Assembly (NCBI GenBank): GCA_963698275.1
Contig: CAVOQE010000001.1
Coordinates: forward strand, 1,550,001-1,614,000
Source: Anderseniella sp963698275
GTDB lineage: Bacteria > Pseudomonadota > Alphaproteobacteria > Rhizobiales > Aestuariivirgaceae
Direction of reading: 5' to 3'
Length of the DNA stretch: 64,000 nt
The notes below the pieces were generated by a model. The model was not told the DNA's origin and searched no databases. It saw only the letters and a program-made list of their open reading frames with translations. Positions 17,214-26,127 of this stretch are shown one piece after another. How positions within the stretch are numbered: the first letter of the stretch is position 1; each line of letters opens with the position of its first letter. The translations under genes and the position numbers were made by a program.

Positions 17214-18797
17214 TTATTGAGCTGACGCGGTGTTCCCGGCTTCAATCAGGTCCAGCAATTGCTGCAGTTTCTGCAGCGGTACGCCGATGTTTGAACCGCC
17301 ATATTCAGGCAGGATGGCGGCATTCACGCCGACCACCAATCCATTGCTGTCCATGACAGGGCCACCGCTGCCGCCCTTGGCAGTATCCGCATCATAAACA
17401 ATTGTCGCGGCAGTGACCTTGGCCACTATGCCCTGGCTCGCGAGAGGTTGAATGAATGAATTTTCCGACAGGCGTTCTGCGACTTTCCAGAAATCGGTTT
17501 CGCCGGCTTCACGCAGTTTCATGACGAATGTCCTGCCGGCCTGGGCAAGCATGGCCCTGAGCCCGGTGGGATAGCCCATCACGATCACATTGTCGCCTGA
17601 CGCCAGTTTGATCGATGATAACGCAAGGCCGGGCACTTGCGGCGACGCGCCAGTGAACGCCAGCACTGCAACGTCTGCATCGTCACTCGCCTGCACCAAT
17701 TCAACCGGCAGGGCTTCAACCCTGCCCGGCAAGTAGGCGACAAAGCGGATGAATTCCGGCTGCAGGCCGCGTCCGCCGAACACGGTCAGGTTGGCATCGC
17801 TCTCCCAGGGCAATGCGATATGCCGGTTGGTGACGACCTTGCCTCCCCTGGCGAGCAGGAAGCCGGTACCGGTATAGCGCTTCTGTGCAATCGGTCCTTC
17901 TCCTTCCAATGTCAGTCCCGGGTTGCCGCGAACATCCGCAACCGGCCGACCGTCCGGACCTGCGACATAGCGCAGAAACCGCCCTGTCGAGGCTTCCCTG
18001 AATGCATACGAGCCCTGCAGGAACATGACGGACGGGGTCGCAGCCGCTATGGCGCGAGCACTGGCTTTACGGGATTGTTCCAAAACCTCCAGCCGGCCGA
18101 TATTCGCGGCCAGGGTTTCATCGATCTGATCGCGAAGAGTATTCAAATCTTCAGGTGTCAGAGCCTGTTCACGGGCCTGGGCCAATGACTCGGCAAACTT
18201 TTCCATATTGGCACGCTCGCGAGCCAGGTCACTCTGCAGCATCACGTTGATCTGGTATTGCTGATAGACCAGTAATCCCAGGCTGGTGATTGCCGCAATC
18301 ACACCCAGACGAAACAGGATGGTGGTCTGGCCGGCAAACCGCCTCAATAAACTCATCAGCACCCGGCAGACTCTGGTGAACACGGGCTGCCGGCTGGTGC
18401 GGAGATAGGCAGCCGCTTCCGACAGGATTTCTGAAACAACCTTGCGGGGCTTTTCCTCCTCCCCGCACAGGCAGTACCGGGATATCGGCCCCTTGTCGCC
18501 GAACTCAATGACATCTGCTGTTCGCAACAGATGAGATGACACGAGTTTTCCATTGACCCACAACGGGTGATTTCCACGCGCCTCGATTTCATAGGACCCT
18601 GCGGCCAGATGCAGGCGTGCAATTTCCTGCCCACCTTCGGATCCGGTTCGCGCCGGTGCTATGTGGATACTTTTGTCGGCATGAAGATAGACATCCAGCG
18701 TGTCGCCATGCAGCTTCGCTTGAACGCCTTCAGCGCCGCCCGTCAGGTGGTCGAGAGTGGCAACAGGTTCTGACGCAGGTTCAAGATTGTCTTCCAT
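17214..18797 (-). CDS. Membrane-anchored trypsin-like protease with FHA-like N-terminal domain
   Basis: The 527-residue product has three parts. Residues about 30-115 resemble an FHA-type beta sandwich (DVYLHADKSIHIAPAR, NHPLWVNGKLVSSHLLRTADVIEFGD). A single membrane segment lies at about 162-182 (FRLGVIAAITSLGLLVYQQY), followed by a coiled coil to about 250. The C-terminal half is a chymotrypsin-fold protease with His in VVTNRHIALPW, Asp in ASDDADVAVLAF and Ser in KGGSGGPVMDSNG. The topology places the FHA part in the cytoplasm and the protease in the periplasm. This would suit a system that couples phospho-threonine sensing to periplasmic proteolysis; that link is inference. It lies 99 bases upstream of the Deg gene on the same strand. 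Confidence 0.75.
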   Translation of the reverse strand: MEDNLEPASEPVATLDHLTGGAEGVQAKLHGDTLDVYLHADKSIHIAPARTGSEGGQEIARLHLAAGSYEIEARGNHPLWVNGKLVSSHLLRTADVIEFGDKGPISRYCLCGEEEKPRKVVSEILSEAAAYLRTSRQPVFTRVCRVLMSLLRRFAGQTTILFRLGVIAAITSLGLLVYQQYQINVMLQSDLARERANMEKFAESLAQAREQALTPEDLNTLRDQIDETLAANIGRLEVLEQSRKASARAIAAATPSVMFLQGSYAFREASTGRFLRYVAGPDGRPVADVRGNPGLTLEGEGPIAQKRYTGTGFLLARGGKVVTNRHIALPWESDANLTVFGGRGLQPEFIRFVAYLPGRVEALPVELVQASDDADVAVLAFTGASPQVPGLALSSIKLASGDNVIVMGYPTGLRAMLAQAGRTFVMKLREAGETDFWKVAERLSENSFIQPLASQGIVAKVTAATIVYDADTAKGGSGGPVMDSNGLVVGVNAAILPEYGGSNIGVPLQKLQQLLDLIEAGNTASAQ

Positions 18798-18890
18798 GGC
18801 AAGGCTTGCCTTTCATCTTACGAACGCCTTACCCCTCAACGACAACTTGGTGATCCTGACACAGTTGAGTCAACCATCTGAACGCCAAGT

Positions 18891-19325
18891 TTACCGGCGA
18901 TCCAGTTTTGTTGACAGGATGATGGCAAACTCCGTGCGGGTAACGCCTTCAATGATGCCGATCTGGTCGAGGACCTTGTCTATGTCATCAGTGGTCAGCG
19001 CCCTGATCTGTGCGATCAGGTCAAACTTACCCGATACTGTGTGCAGCGTCTGCACTTGTGGCATCCGCACAAGCGCGCGGACCACTTCCGTAGTCATGCG
19101 AGGTTCCACCGAAAGCTCAACATGCGCCAGAATACCGTCTGCCGTTGCCTGGTTTGCCAGCCGGACGCCATAGCCTGCAATGACACCATTGATCTCCAGC
19201 CGCCGAAGCCTGTCCTGAATTGTCGTGCGCGACACGCCAAGCCGTCGTGCCAGTTCTGACACCGGCATGCGGGCGTTGGTTTGCAGCAGAGCAATAAGCT
19301 CCTGATCCTTTTCAGTCATGCGCAT
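18891..19325 (-). CDS. Lrp/AsnC-family transcriptional regulator
   Basis: The 144-residue product has an N-terminal helix-turn-helix (LIALLQTNARMPVSELARRLGVSRTTIQDRL) and a C-terminal RAM effector domain (VRMPQVQTLHTVSGKFDLIAQIRA). The family senses amino acids and usually regulates a neighbour. A second ATG at 19319 would leave the first ATTTCGTC box outside the gene and is an alternative start. It is divergent from the PLP decarboxylase gene, its probable target. Confidence 0.9.
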   Translation of the reverse strand: MRMTEKDQELIALLQTNARMPVSELARRLGVSRTTIQDRLRRLEINGVIAGYGVRLANQATADGILAHVELSVEPRMTTEVVRALVRMPQVQTLHTVSGKFDLIAQIRALTTDDIDKVLDQIGIIEGVTRTEFAIILSTKLDRR

Positions 19326-19384
19326 TTCGTCACTATATCACAATTTCCGACAAATCGACGAAATACCACGCAAATGACGAAAAT
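19324..19384. promoter_or_regulatory. Three-copy Lrp-type operator between lrp gene and decarboxylase gene
   Basis: ATTTCGTCA at 19324-19332 is the exact reverse complement of TGACGAAAT at 19375-19383, and a third copy GACGAAAT lies at 19357-19364. The two direct copies are 18 bases apart and the inverted copy lies 33 bases from the nearest one. Such phased repeats in a divergent promoter are typical for Lrp/AsnC octamers. The first copy overlaps the regulator's own start codon, which suggests autorepression. Confidence 0.6.
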
Positions 19385-19461
19385 TATGCGTCTGTTTATA
19401 CACTACACATAGCATCATCATCATATGTAACGCCGAATCAAAGGACGCTCAGGAGCTCAAG

Positions 19462-20676
19462 ATGGTACTAGCGCTGAAAACATCCGGGATCAGACCTGCT
19501 GCGGCAAGGTTCGAGGAAATTTTTCGCGACAGCAAGGAAGCTGCGGCAAGCCTGGACTGCGAAGCGCCTGTGTTGTGTTTCTCACCTGCCACACTGGCAG
19601 CGCAGGCAAAGCAGTTCATTGACGGATTTTCCGGCGAAGTCGCCTACGCGGTGAAAGCCAATCCGTGCCCGAAGGTGATAACGGTGCTGGCACAGTCCGG
19701 CGTGGGTGTGTTCGACGTCGCCTCCACCATGGAAATGGAGACAATTGCCCGGATTTGCCCCGAAGCTGAACTGCACTACCACAACCCGGTCAAGTCGCGC
19801 AGCGAGATTGCGACCGCATGGCATGGGTTCGGCTGCCGGCGATTTGCAGCTGACAGCCAGGAAGAAATTGCCAAGATTGCCCAAACTGTGGGATCAGCAA
19901 GTGCGACAGAAATTGCGATCCGGTTTTGCCTGCCTTCGCAAAATGCCTCGGCGCATGATTTCTCAAGCAAGTTTGGCGCCGACGAGACCGCCGCTTGCCG
20001 GTTGATGAAGTATGCGGCTGAGTGTGGATTCAGACCCCTGTTGACGTTCCATCCCGGTTCGCAATGCACCGATCCGCAGGCCTGGGCCAGGCACATTGAA
20101 GCTGCGGGACGAATTGCCAAGGCCGCCGGCATCACTCTTACGCGGCTGAATGTGGGTGGCGGGTTTCCGGCATGCTATTCAGGCAGTTCGGGCCCGGCCC
20201 TTGCGACCTACTTCCAGGCTATTGACGACAGTGTATCGGCAATCTTCGGCAACAATCCCCCTGCCCTTGAATGTGAACCCGGACGCAGTATCGCAGCACC
20301 CGCCTTTTCATTGCTCACCAGCGTGAAACTGGTTCGGGCACACTCGGCTGACCTGTTTTTGAACGACGGGATTTATGGCGGCCTTTTGGAAGTCACACAG
20401 GTCTCCGAGTTGCTGCCGTTGTACCGGGTACTGCGCAACGGACTGGTTGTTGACGCAACTGATCAGCGAGCGTTCACGGTGTTCGGACCAACATGTGATC
20501 CGCTTGATGTGCTGCCGGTCCGGCTCAAGCTGCCGTCAGATATTCGTGAATCCGATATCATCGAGTTTGCCGGCATCGGCGCTTACGGTACGGCCACCGC
20601 GACCAGTTTCAACGGTTATGGTTCCGTATCACAGGTCACCGTGAAAAATGCCTATGCCGGCCAGAGCAACCGTTAG
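19462..20676 (+). CDS. PLP-dependent ornithine/diaminopimelate-type decarboxylase (fold III)
   Basis: The 404-residue product has the alanine-racemase-like barrel with the PLP lysine in AYAVKANPCPKV, the substrate loop HPGSQ, the phosphate-binding NVGGGFPACY and the glycine loop ECEPGRSI, then a C-terminal domain with FGPTCDPLDV holding the catalytic Cys. This combination fits eukaryotic-type ornithine or lysine/ornithine decarboxylases of Alphaproteobacteria more than LysA, whose products usually carry a different tail. It probably makes putrescine or cadaverine. The start at 19462 has GGAG 9 bases upstream. The neighbouring Lrp regulator likely controls it in response to the amino acid substrate. 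Confidence 0.82.
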   Translation: MVLALKTSGIRPAAARFEEIFRDSKEAAASLDCEAPVLCFSPATLAAQAKQFIDGFSGEVAYAVKANPCPKVITVLAQSGVGVFDVASTMEMETIARICPEAELHYHNPVKSRSEIATAWHGFGCRRFAADSQEEIAKIAQTVGSASATEIAIRFCLPSQNASAHDFSSKFGADETAACRLMKYAAECGFRPLLTFHPGSQCTDPQAWARHIEAAGRIAKAAGITLTRLNVGGGFPACYSGSSGPALATYFQAIDDSVSAIFGNNPPALECEPGRSIAAPAFSLLTSVKLVRAHSADLFLNDGIYGGLLEVTQVSELLPLYRVLRNGLVVDATDQRAFTVFGPTCDPLDVLPVRLKLPSDIRESDIIEFAGIGAYGTATATSFNGYGSVSQVTVKNAYAGQSNR

Positions 20677-20880
20677 CTGCTTACGTCGTCACGCCCCAAT
20701 CAGGGGTAGAGTTTGGCCCACTATCCTGCACTTTGACCGTTTGATTATATGGATCGGTTTGTTACGTCATTTACCCGCATAGCCAACATGGGTATACTCG
20801 TAAACAACCGGGAATGATGGCAACCGCGAGGTTTCGCTTGCCAATCCAAATCGGTTTATCCCCCCAAATGGAGATTGCGT

Positions 20881-21345
20881 ATGCACTACCCAAACCTGCC
20901 TTCAGGCGGCACGTGCCGCTGCACCACGATCCGTTTTGAGCTTCTCGCCGCTCCCCTTATGACGGTCGCCTGTCACTGTCACGACTGCCAAAGAATGAGC
21001 GCCAGTGCGTTTTCGCTTACAGCCATGATCCCGGCGGATGGTTTCAGCATTACACAGGGTGAGCCTGTTGAAAGTTCACTACCTGGGTCACTTAGGCATC
21101 ACTTCTTCTGTCCGCGTTGCATGACCTGGCTGTTCACCAGGCTCGAAGGCGTCGACACCCGCATCAATGTACGACCAACACTCTGCGACGACACCTCGTG
21201 GGTAAAACCGTTCGTTGAAACCATGACCAAAGAAAAACTGCCTTGGGCGACAACATCTGCGGTCCACAGCTTCGACGCGTTTCCATCTATTGACGAGTTT
21301 CAACACCTTCAGGCCGAGTTCGCGAAAAATGAATGGGCCGATTGA
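20881..21345 (+). CDS. GFA-family (glutathione-dependent formaldehyde-activating-like) zinc protein
   Basis: The 154-residue product shows the GFA zinc ligands: GGTCRCTTIRFE, CHCHDCQRMSASAFS and HHFFCPRCMTWLF. The fold binds structural and catalytic zinc. Only a few members have been shown to act on glutathione-formaldehyde adducts, so the enzyme name is nominal. The ATG at 20881 has TGGAG upstream; a TTG at 20875 is in frame but less likely. It is convergent with the end of the ribosomal cluster. Confidence 0.82.
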   Translation: MHYPNLPSGGTCRCTTIRFELLAAPLMTVACHCHDCQRMSASAFSLTAMIPADGFSITQGEPVESSLPGSLRHHFFCPRCMTWLFTRLEGVDTRINVRPTLCDDTSWVKPFVETMTKEKLPWATTSAVHSFDAFPSIDEFQHLQAEFAKNEWAD

Positions 21346-21420
21346 GAAGTCGGAGTTGTTCACCTGAATCTGTCTTTTTTGGCGAAAACCCAGTCATTCG
21401 ATCATGTTGCTTTATAGCCG

Positions 21421-21455
21421 GACAAAACAAAAGGCGGCTCCCGCAGGAACCGCCT
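21421..21455 (-). terminator. Terminator of the ribosomal alpha operon (after rplQ)
   Basis: On the minus strand AGGCGGTTCC and GGAGCCGCCT form a GC-rich stem around a short loop and are followed by TTTGTTTTGT. It lies 26 bases after the rplQ stop and closes the whole rpsL-to-rplQ run. Confidence 0.9.
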
Positions 21456-21480
21456 GAAATCTTTCAGCGCAGACAAACGA

Positions 21481-21906
21481 TTATGCCGCTTCGGCCTCGC
21501 CCTCATCAGCGTTCTGGGTTGGACCAGAATCCACACCCTTGGCTGCCGGGTCGCGATCGACCAGTTCAATCACTGCCATTGGTGCGCTGTCGCCATAGCG
21601 GAAACCGGCTTTGAGAACGCGGGTATAACCACCGTTGCGTTCGCCATAGCGCGCACCCAGTACATCAAACAGCTTCTTCACCTGGTCTTCGTCACGAACT
21701 TTCGACATGGCCTGCCGGCGAGCATGCACGTCTCCGCGCTTGGCAAGCGTTATCAGCTTTTCAGCGATTGGCCGCAGGTCCTTGGCCTTGGGCAGCGTTG
21801 TAACAATCTGCTCATGCTTGATCAGCGCAGCCGCCATATTGGCAAACATTGCTTTGCGATGCGAGCTAGTGCGGTTGAGCTTGCGTCCGCTCTTTCCGTG
21901 GCGCAT
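21481..21906 (-). CDS. rplQ: 50S ribosomal protein L17
   Basis: The 141-residue product has the L17 start MRHGKSGRKLNRTSSHRKAM and the conserved ANMAAALIKHEQIVTTLPKAKDLRP. The C-terminal 25 residues (EADEG-rich tail, EGEAEAA) form the acidic extension seen in Alphaproteobacteria. AAGGAGAAGG stands just before the ATG. Last gene of the alpha operon, 62 bases after rpoA. Confidence 0.97.
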   Translation of the reverse strand: MRHGKSGRKLNRTSSHRKAMFANMAAALIKHEQIVTTLPKAKDLRPIAEKLITLAKRGDVHARRQAMSKVRDEDQVKKLFDVLGARYGERNGGYTRVLKAGFRYGDSAPMAVIELVDRDPAAKGVDSGPTQNADEGEAEAA

Positions 21907-21968
21907 TGGCCTTCTCCTTGGGTACTTACATGCGGGGCAGCTTCACAGCCGCCTGCGATGAATTGCAA

Positions 21969-22985
21969 TTAGTAATGGGTCTCGAACTTCTTCGCCAGTT
22001 CCTCAATGTTTTCCGGCGGCCAGTTCTCGATGTCCATGCCGAGATGCAGGCCCATCTGAGCCAGCACTTCCTTGATTTCGTTCAGCGACTTGCGGCCAAA
22101 GTTCGGTGTGCGCAGCATTTCGCCTTCCGTCTTCTGGATCAGGTCACCGATATAAACGATGTTGTCGTTCTTCAGGCAGTTTGCCGAGCGAACAGACAGT
22201 TCCAGCTCATCTACCTTCTTCAGCAGGGCTGCGTTGAATTCCAGCTCCGGCTTTTCTTCTTCGGTGACAATCTGCTGCGGCTCTTCGAAGTTGATGAACA
22301 CCTGCAACTGATCCTGGAGAATACGCGCAGAATAGGCCACGGCATCTTCAGGCGTCATGGATCCATCTGTTTCAATGGTCATGATCAGCTTGTCATAATC
22401 GAGAACCTGGCCTTCACGGGTGTTTTCCACCTTGTAGGACACACGCTTGACCGGGCTGTAGAGACTGTCGACCGGGATCAGACCGATTGGTGCATCTTCG
22501 GGACGGTTGCGCTCTGCAGCAGCATAGCCCTTGCCGGTATTGACGGTGAACTCCATGCGCACTTCTGCACCATCATCGAGCGTGCAGATTGGCAGTGTCG
22601 GGTTCAGGATCGTGATGTCACCGCTTTCTTCGATATCGCCTGCGGTAACAGCACCTGGACCCTGCTTGCGCAATGTCAGGCGCTTGGGGCCTTCGCCCTG
22701 CATGCCGACAGCGATTTCCTTGATGTTCAGCACGATGTCCGTCACATCCTCACGCACACCGGCGATTGAGGAGAACTCGTGCAGCACGCCATCAATCTGA
22801 ACCGAAGTTACCGCGGCCCCTTGCAGTGACGACAGCAGTACACGGCGCAGGCTGTTGCCAAGCGTCATGCCAAAGCCACGTTCCAGCGGCTCGGCAACCA
22901 GCGTCGCAGTGCGGCGGCGATCACGGCCGGCATTCACGTCGAGCTTTATTGGCTTGATAAGATCTTGCCAGTTTTTAGTGTTCAC
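21969..22985 (-). CDS. rpoA: DNA-directed RNA polymerase alpha subunit
   Basis: The 338-residue product has the dimerising N-terminal domain (EPLERGFGMTLGNSLRRVLL) and the C-terminal DNA- and activator-contacting domain (LKKVDELELSVRSANCLKNDNIVYIGDL). The reading frame starts with GTG at 22985 (NTKNWQDLIKPIKL follows), with AGAGG upstream. A gap of 124 bases separates it from rpsK. Confidence 0.98.
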   Translation of the reverse strand: MNTKNWQDLIKPIKLDVNAGRDRRRTATLVAEPLERGFGMTLGNSLRRVLLSSLQGAAVTSVQIDGVLHEFSSIAGVREDVTDIVLNIKEIAVGMQGEGPKRLTLRKQGPGAVTAGDIEESGDITILNPTLPICTLDDGAEVRMEFTVNTGKGYAAAERNRPEDAPIGLIPVDSLYSPVKRVSYKVENTREGQVLDYDKLIMTIETDGSMTPEDAVAYSARILQDQLQVFINFEEPQQIVTEEEKPELEFNAALLKKVDELELSVRSANCLKNDNIVYIGDLIQKTEGEMLRTPNFGRKSLNEIKEVLAQMGLHLGMDIENWPPENIEELAKKFETHY

Positions 22986-23109
22986 GGTGACGACCTCTGT
23001 GCAGTTATGGGTATCTGGTGTCCGCGGATCGGATCAAGAACCCTTAAATTCAAATCGTGTTGGCAGATCGCGCTGGCCATCCAGCAGATTTGCCGAAACC
23101 AAAGTTGTC

Positions 23110-23499
23110 CTATACGCGGCGACGCTTGGGCGGACGAACGCCGTTGTGCGGGATTGGTGTAACATCGCGGATCGACGTCACCTGAAGACCAACCGCCTGC
23201 AGCGCGCGAAGTGCTGACTCACGTCCTGAACCGGGGCCGCAGACTTCGACCTCGATGGTCTTCATGCCATGTTCCATTGCAATCTCACCAGCCTGCTCAG
23301 CAGCAACCTGAGCCGCATAAGGGGTGGATTTGCGTGAACCCTTGAACTTCATCTTGCCGGCTGATGACCAGGCAATTGCGTTGCCCTGCACATCGGTGAT
23401 GGTGATCATGGTGTTGTTGAACGTGGAATTCACGTGAGCAACACCAGAGGAGATGTTCTTACGTTCCTTGCGCCGCGTACGTGCTGGTTCTTTAGCCAT
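23110..23499 (-). CDS. rpsK: 30S ribosomal protein S11
   Basis: The 129-residue product carries the S11 core: GVAHVNSTFNNTMITITD, NAIAWSSAGKMKFKGSRKSTP and a C-terminal DVTPIPHNGVRPPKRRRV. S11 forms part of the platform near the Shine-Dalgarno-binding region. It follows rpsM by 30 bases. Confidence 0.98.
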   Translation of the reverse strand: MAKEPARTRRKERKNISSGVAHVNSTFNNTMITITDVQGNAIAWSSAGKMKFKGSRKSTPYAAQVAAEQAGEIAMEHGMKTIEVEVCGPGSGRESALRALQAVGLQVTSIRDVTPIPHNGVRPPKRRRV

Positions 23500-23529
23500 T
23501 TAAATAATGCTTTCCGAGAAAGAAACTGA

Positions 23530-23898
23530 TTACTTCTTCTTGCCTGCAATTGCCTTGGCAGGCCCCTTGCGGGTGCGGGCGTTTGTATGAGTGCGCTGAC
23601 CGCGAACCGGCAAGCCACGACGATGGCGCAAGCCACGGTAGCAGCCAAGGTCCATCAGACGCTTGATGTTCATTGCGGTTTCACGGCGCAAATCACCTTC
23701 AACCATGAAGTCGCGATCAATGGCTTCACGGATCTGGATGACTTCCGCATCCGTCAACTCGTTGACACGGCGCTCTGCAGCAATGTTCACGGTTTCACAG
23801 ATTTTCTTCGCGTAATTCGCGCCGATACCATGAATATACTGCAGCGCGATGACTACGCGCTTGTTCGTCGGAATGTTGACGCCTGCTATACGGGCCAA
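23530..23898 (-). CDS. rpsM: 30S ribosomal protein S13 (TTG start)
   Basis: S13 proteins normally start MARIAGVNIP and are 122 residues long. Here the codon at that place is TTG (23898), preceded by CAGGAG at a spacing of 9, and choosing it gives exactly 122 residues. An upstream ATG at 23916 is in frame but would use the ribosome-binding sequence as coding DNA. The body shows the helix-two-turn-helix (IHGIGANYAKKICE) and the basic tail GLPVRGQRTHTNARTRKGPAK that contacts tRNA. Confidence 0.95.
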   Translation of the reverse strand: MARIAGVNIPTNKRVVIALQYIHGIGANYAKKICETVNIAAERRVNELTDAEVIQIREAIDRDFMVEGDLRRETAMNIKRLMDLGCYRGLRHRRGLPVRGQRTHTNARTRKGPAKAIAGKKK

Positions 23899-24122
23899 GA
23901 CGCTATTCTCCTGCATACGGTCTGGCCTGACATGTTGTCAGAAGTGCCAGCACCAAAACTGAACCAAAAAACGGATTGTTGATGCCTAACGGCAACAAGG
24001 CTCACCCCAAGCAGACATAGTGCTACTTGCGGTCAGCCTGTCAGCAACCGGATTGGCGCAGTTTCTATGCCGGATTCCCCGGCACGTCAACCATTTAACC
24101 AATATCGCGTTGCTTGTGACCC

Positions 24123-24695
24123 CTACCCGTTCAACACCTCCATGATCTGACGGGTAACTTCGTCGATTTCCGCCATGCCATCAACACTGCGCAACGTACC
24201 TTTCGTTGCGTAATACTCGATCAAAGGCGCCGTCTGGGCATGATACACATCAAGCCTCTTTTTCAGCGCTTCTGCATTGTCGTCAGCCCGCGGGCCGCCT
24301 TCCGTCTCAGCCGCACGTTTTTCAATGCGGTTGATCAATATCCCGTCGTTGACCTGAAGTTCCACCACGGCGTCAAGCTCAAGGCCCTTGTCGGCCAGCA
24401 TGACGTCCAGGGCTTCGGCCTGCGACACATTGCGCGGAAACCCGTCAAGGATAAATCCGTCAGCGCAATCAGCGTCCTCTATGCGGTCCGATATAATACC
24501 GACCACGACCTCATCCGGCACCAGTTCACCACGGGCCATTATGTCCTTGGCCGTCAAACCGACCGGCGTGCCAGCCGCGACAGCCGCGCGCAGCATGTCA
24601 CCGGTGGACAATTGTTTCATGTTCCTGCCGGCCTCGATACGCTGAGCTTGCGTACCCTTGCCGGCGCCCGGTGGGCCGAGAAGGATGATATTCAC
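24123..24695 (-). CDS. adk: Adenylate kinase, short form (GTG start)
   Basis: Adk interconverts ATP, AMP and ADP. The 190-residue product has the P-loop GPPGAGKGTQAQRI, the AMP-binding STGDMLRAA and the FILDGFPRNVSQA motif; the lid is the short type without a zinc Cys4 site. The start is GTG at 24695, whose last two bases fall in the secY stop (GTGA overlap), giving tight coupling. Longer in-frame extensions up to 24872 lie inside secY and are not real. Confidence 0.95.
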   Translation of the reverse strand: MNIILLGPPGAGKGTQAQRIEAGRNMKQLSTGDMLRAAVAAGTPVGLTAKDIMARGELVPDEVVVGIISDRIEDADCADGFILDGFPRNVSQAEALDVMLADKGLELDAVVELQVNDGILINRIEKRAAETEGGPRADDNAEALKKRLDVYHAQTAPLIEYYATKGTLRSVDGMAEIDEVTRQIMEVLNG

Positions 24696-26023
24696 TTGCG
24701 CGATCCCCTGAGCTTGGTTTTCTTCATCAAGCCCTCGTATTGCTGGGCCAGCAAATGCGACTGCACCTGAGACACGGTATCCATGGTAACGGACACGATA
24801 ATCAGCAACGAAGTGCCGCCAAAGTAGAACGGTATGGCAGCATATGAGGTCAGTATCTCCGGCAGCAGACACACCGCTGCAAGGTACAGCGCGCCAACCA
24901 CCGTTATGCGGGTCAGCACATAGTCAATGTATTCCGCCGTGCGTTCACCCGGCCGGATACCCGGTATGAAGCCGCCATACTTTTTCAGGTTGTCCGCAGT
25001 TTCCTTCGGATTGAACATGATCGCGGTGTAGAAGAACGCAAAAAAGATGATCAAGCCAATATAGATGGCAAGGAACAATGGCTGGCCACGGCCCAGAAGC
25101 GCATTGATGGTATTGAGCCAGTCCGGCCCGCTGCCCTGGCTGAAATTCGACACCGTGATCGGTAGCAACAACAACGATGATGCGAAGATCGGCGGAATAA
25201 CACCGGCCGTATTCAGCTTCAGGGGAAGATGAGACGGATCAACGTTCTGGATCTGGTTGCCAACCTGGCGCTTGGGATACTTGACCAGCAATCTGCGCTG
25301 CGCACGCTCCATGAACACGATCACGGCGATGGTGACCAGGGCGAGAATGATGATGCCGATGATCAGGAATGTCGACATCTGGCCCGTGCGGCCAAGCTCA
25401 AGAATAGCAGCGATAGCTGATGGCAAACCGGCGATGATGCCTGCAAAGATGATCAGAGAGATACCGTTGCCGATACCACGAGCGGTAATCTGCTCACCGA
25501 GCCACATCAGAAACACCGTGCCGCCGGTCAGGGTGATGACCGCGGAAATCCTGAAGTACCAGCCTGGATCAATCACCGCGTTACCCTGGCTTTCAAGCCC
25601 GACAGCAATCCCGTAGGCCTGCAACGCCGCCAGAATGACGGTTCCGTAGCGGGTATACTGGTTGATTTTCTTGCGGCCCTGTTCGCCCTCTTTCTTGAGT
25701 TGCTCAAGATGGGGACTGACGGTCGTCATCAACTGGATGATGATCGAGGCCGAGATGTAAGGCATGATATTCAGGGCGAAAATCGCCATGCGCCCAAGCG
25801 CACCACCGGCCAGACCGTTGATCCAGCCGAGAATACCGGACGAATTCTGCTCCACAAGGCGGGCAAGCTCGTTGGCATCAACACCAGGTATCGGAATGTA
25901 GGTGCCCAGCCGGTATACCACCAGGGCAGCCAGCGTGAACCAGATACGTTTCTTGAGGTCTTCTGCTTTTGCGAAAGATGCAAAGCTCAGATTTGCTGCA
26001 AGTTGCTCGACAGCGGATGCCAT
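24692..26023 (-). CDS. secY: Preprotein translocase subunit SecY
   Basis: The 443-residue product has the ten expected hydrophobic segments of the Sec channel, with YIPIPGVDANEL after segment 1, the conserved RRLLVKYPKRQVGN cytoplasmic loop and a second loop with FNPKETADNLKKYGGFIPGIRPGERT. It is the pore of the Sec translocon in the inner membrane; its partner secE is also in this window. It is coupled to adk downstream and follows rplO by about 100 bases. Confidence 0.98.
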   Translation of the reverse strand: MASAVEQLAANLSFASFAKAEDLKKRIWFTLAALVVYRLGTYIPIPGVDANELARLVEQNSSGILGWINGLAGGALGRMAIFALNIMPYISASIIIQLMTTVSPHLEQLKKEGEQGRKKINQYTRYGTVILAALQAYGIAVGLESQGNAVIDPGWYFRISAVITLTGGTVFLMWLGEQITARGIGNGISLIIFAGIIAGLPSAIAAILELGRTGQMSTFLIIGIIILALVTIAVIVFMERAQRRLLVKYPKRQVGNQIQNVDPSHLPLKLNTAGVIPPIFASSLLLLPITVSNFSQGSGPDWLNTINALLGRGQPLFLAIYIGLIIFFAFFYTAIMFNPKETADNLKKYGGFIPGIRPGERTAEYIDYVLTRITVVGALYLAAVCLLPEILTSYAAIPFYFGGTSLLIIVSVTMDTVSQVQSHLLAQQYEGLMKKTKLRGSRK

Positions 26024-26127
26024 TCGGGATTCCTTATCCGTGTACCAGACCAGTGTTGAGGATCAATATCGGCAGGCAACCGTATGATCACAAGCACCAA
26101 GTTATCACAAAGGCCCGTCCTGCGAGG

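Noticed and set aside
21906..22769. 287-codon open frame on the plus strand
   Set aside because: Antisense to rpoA; no recognisable domain.
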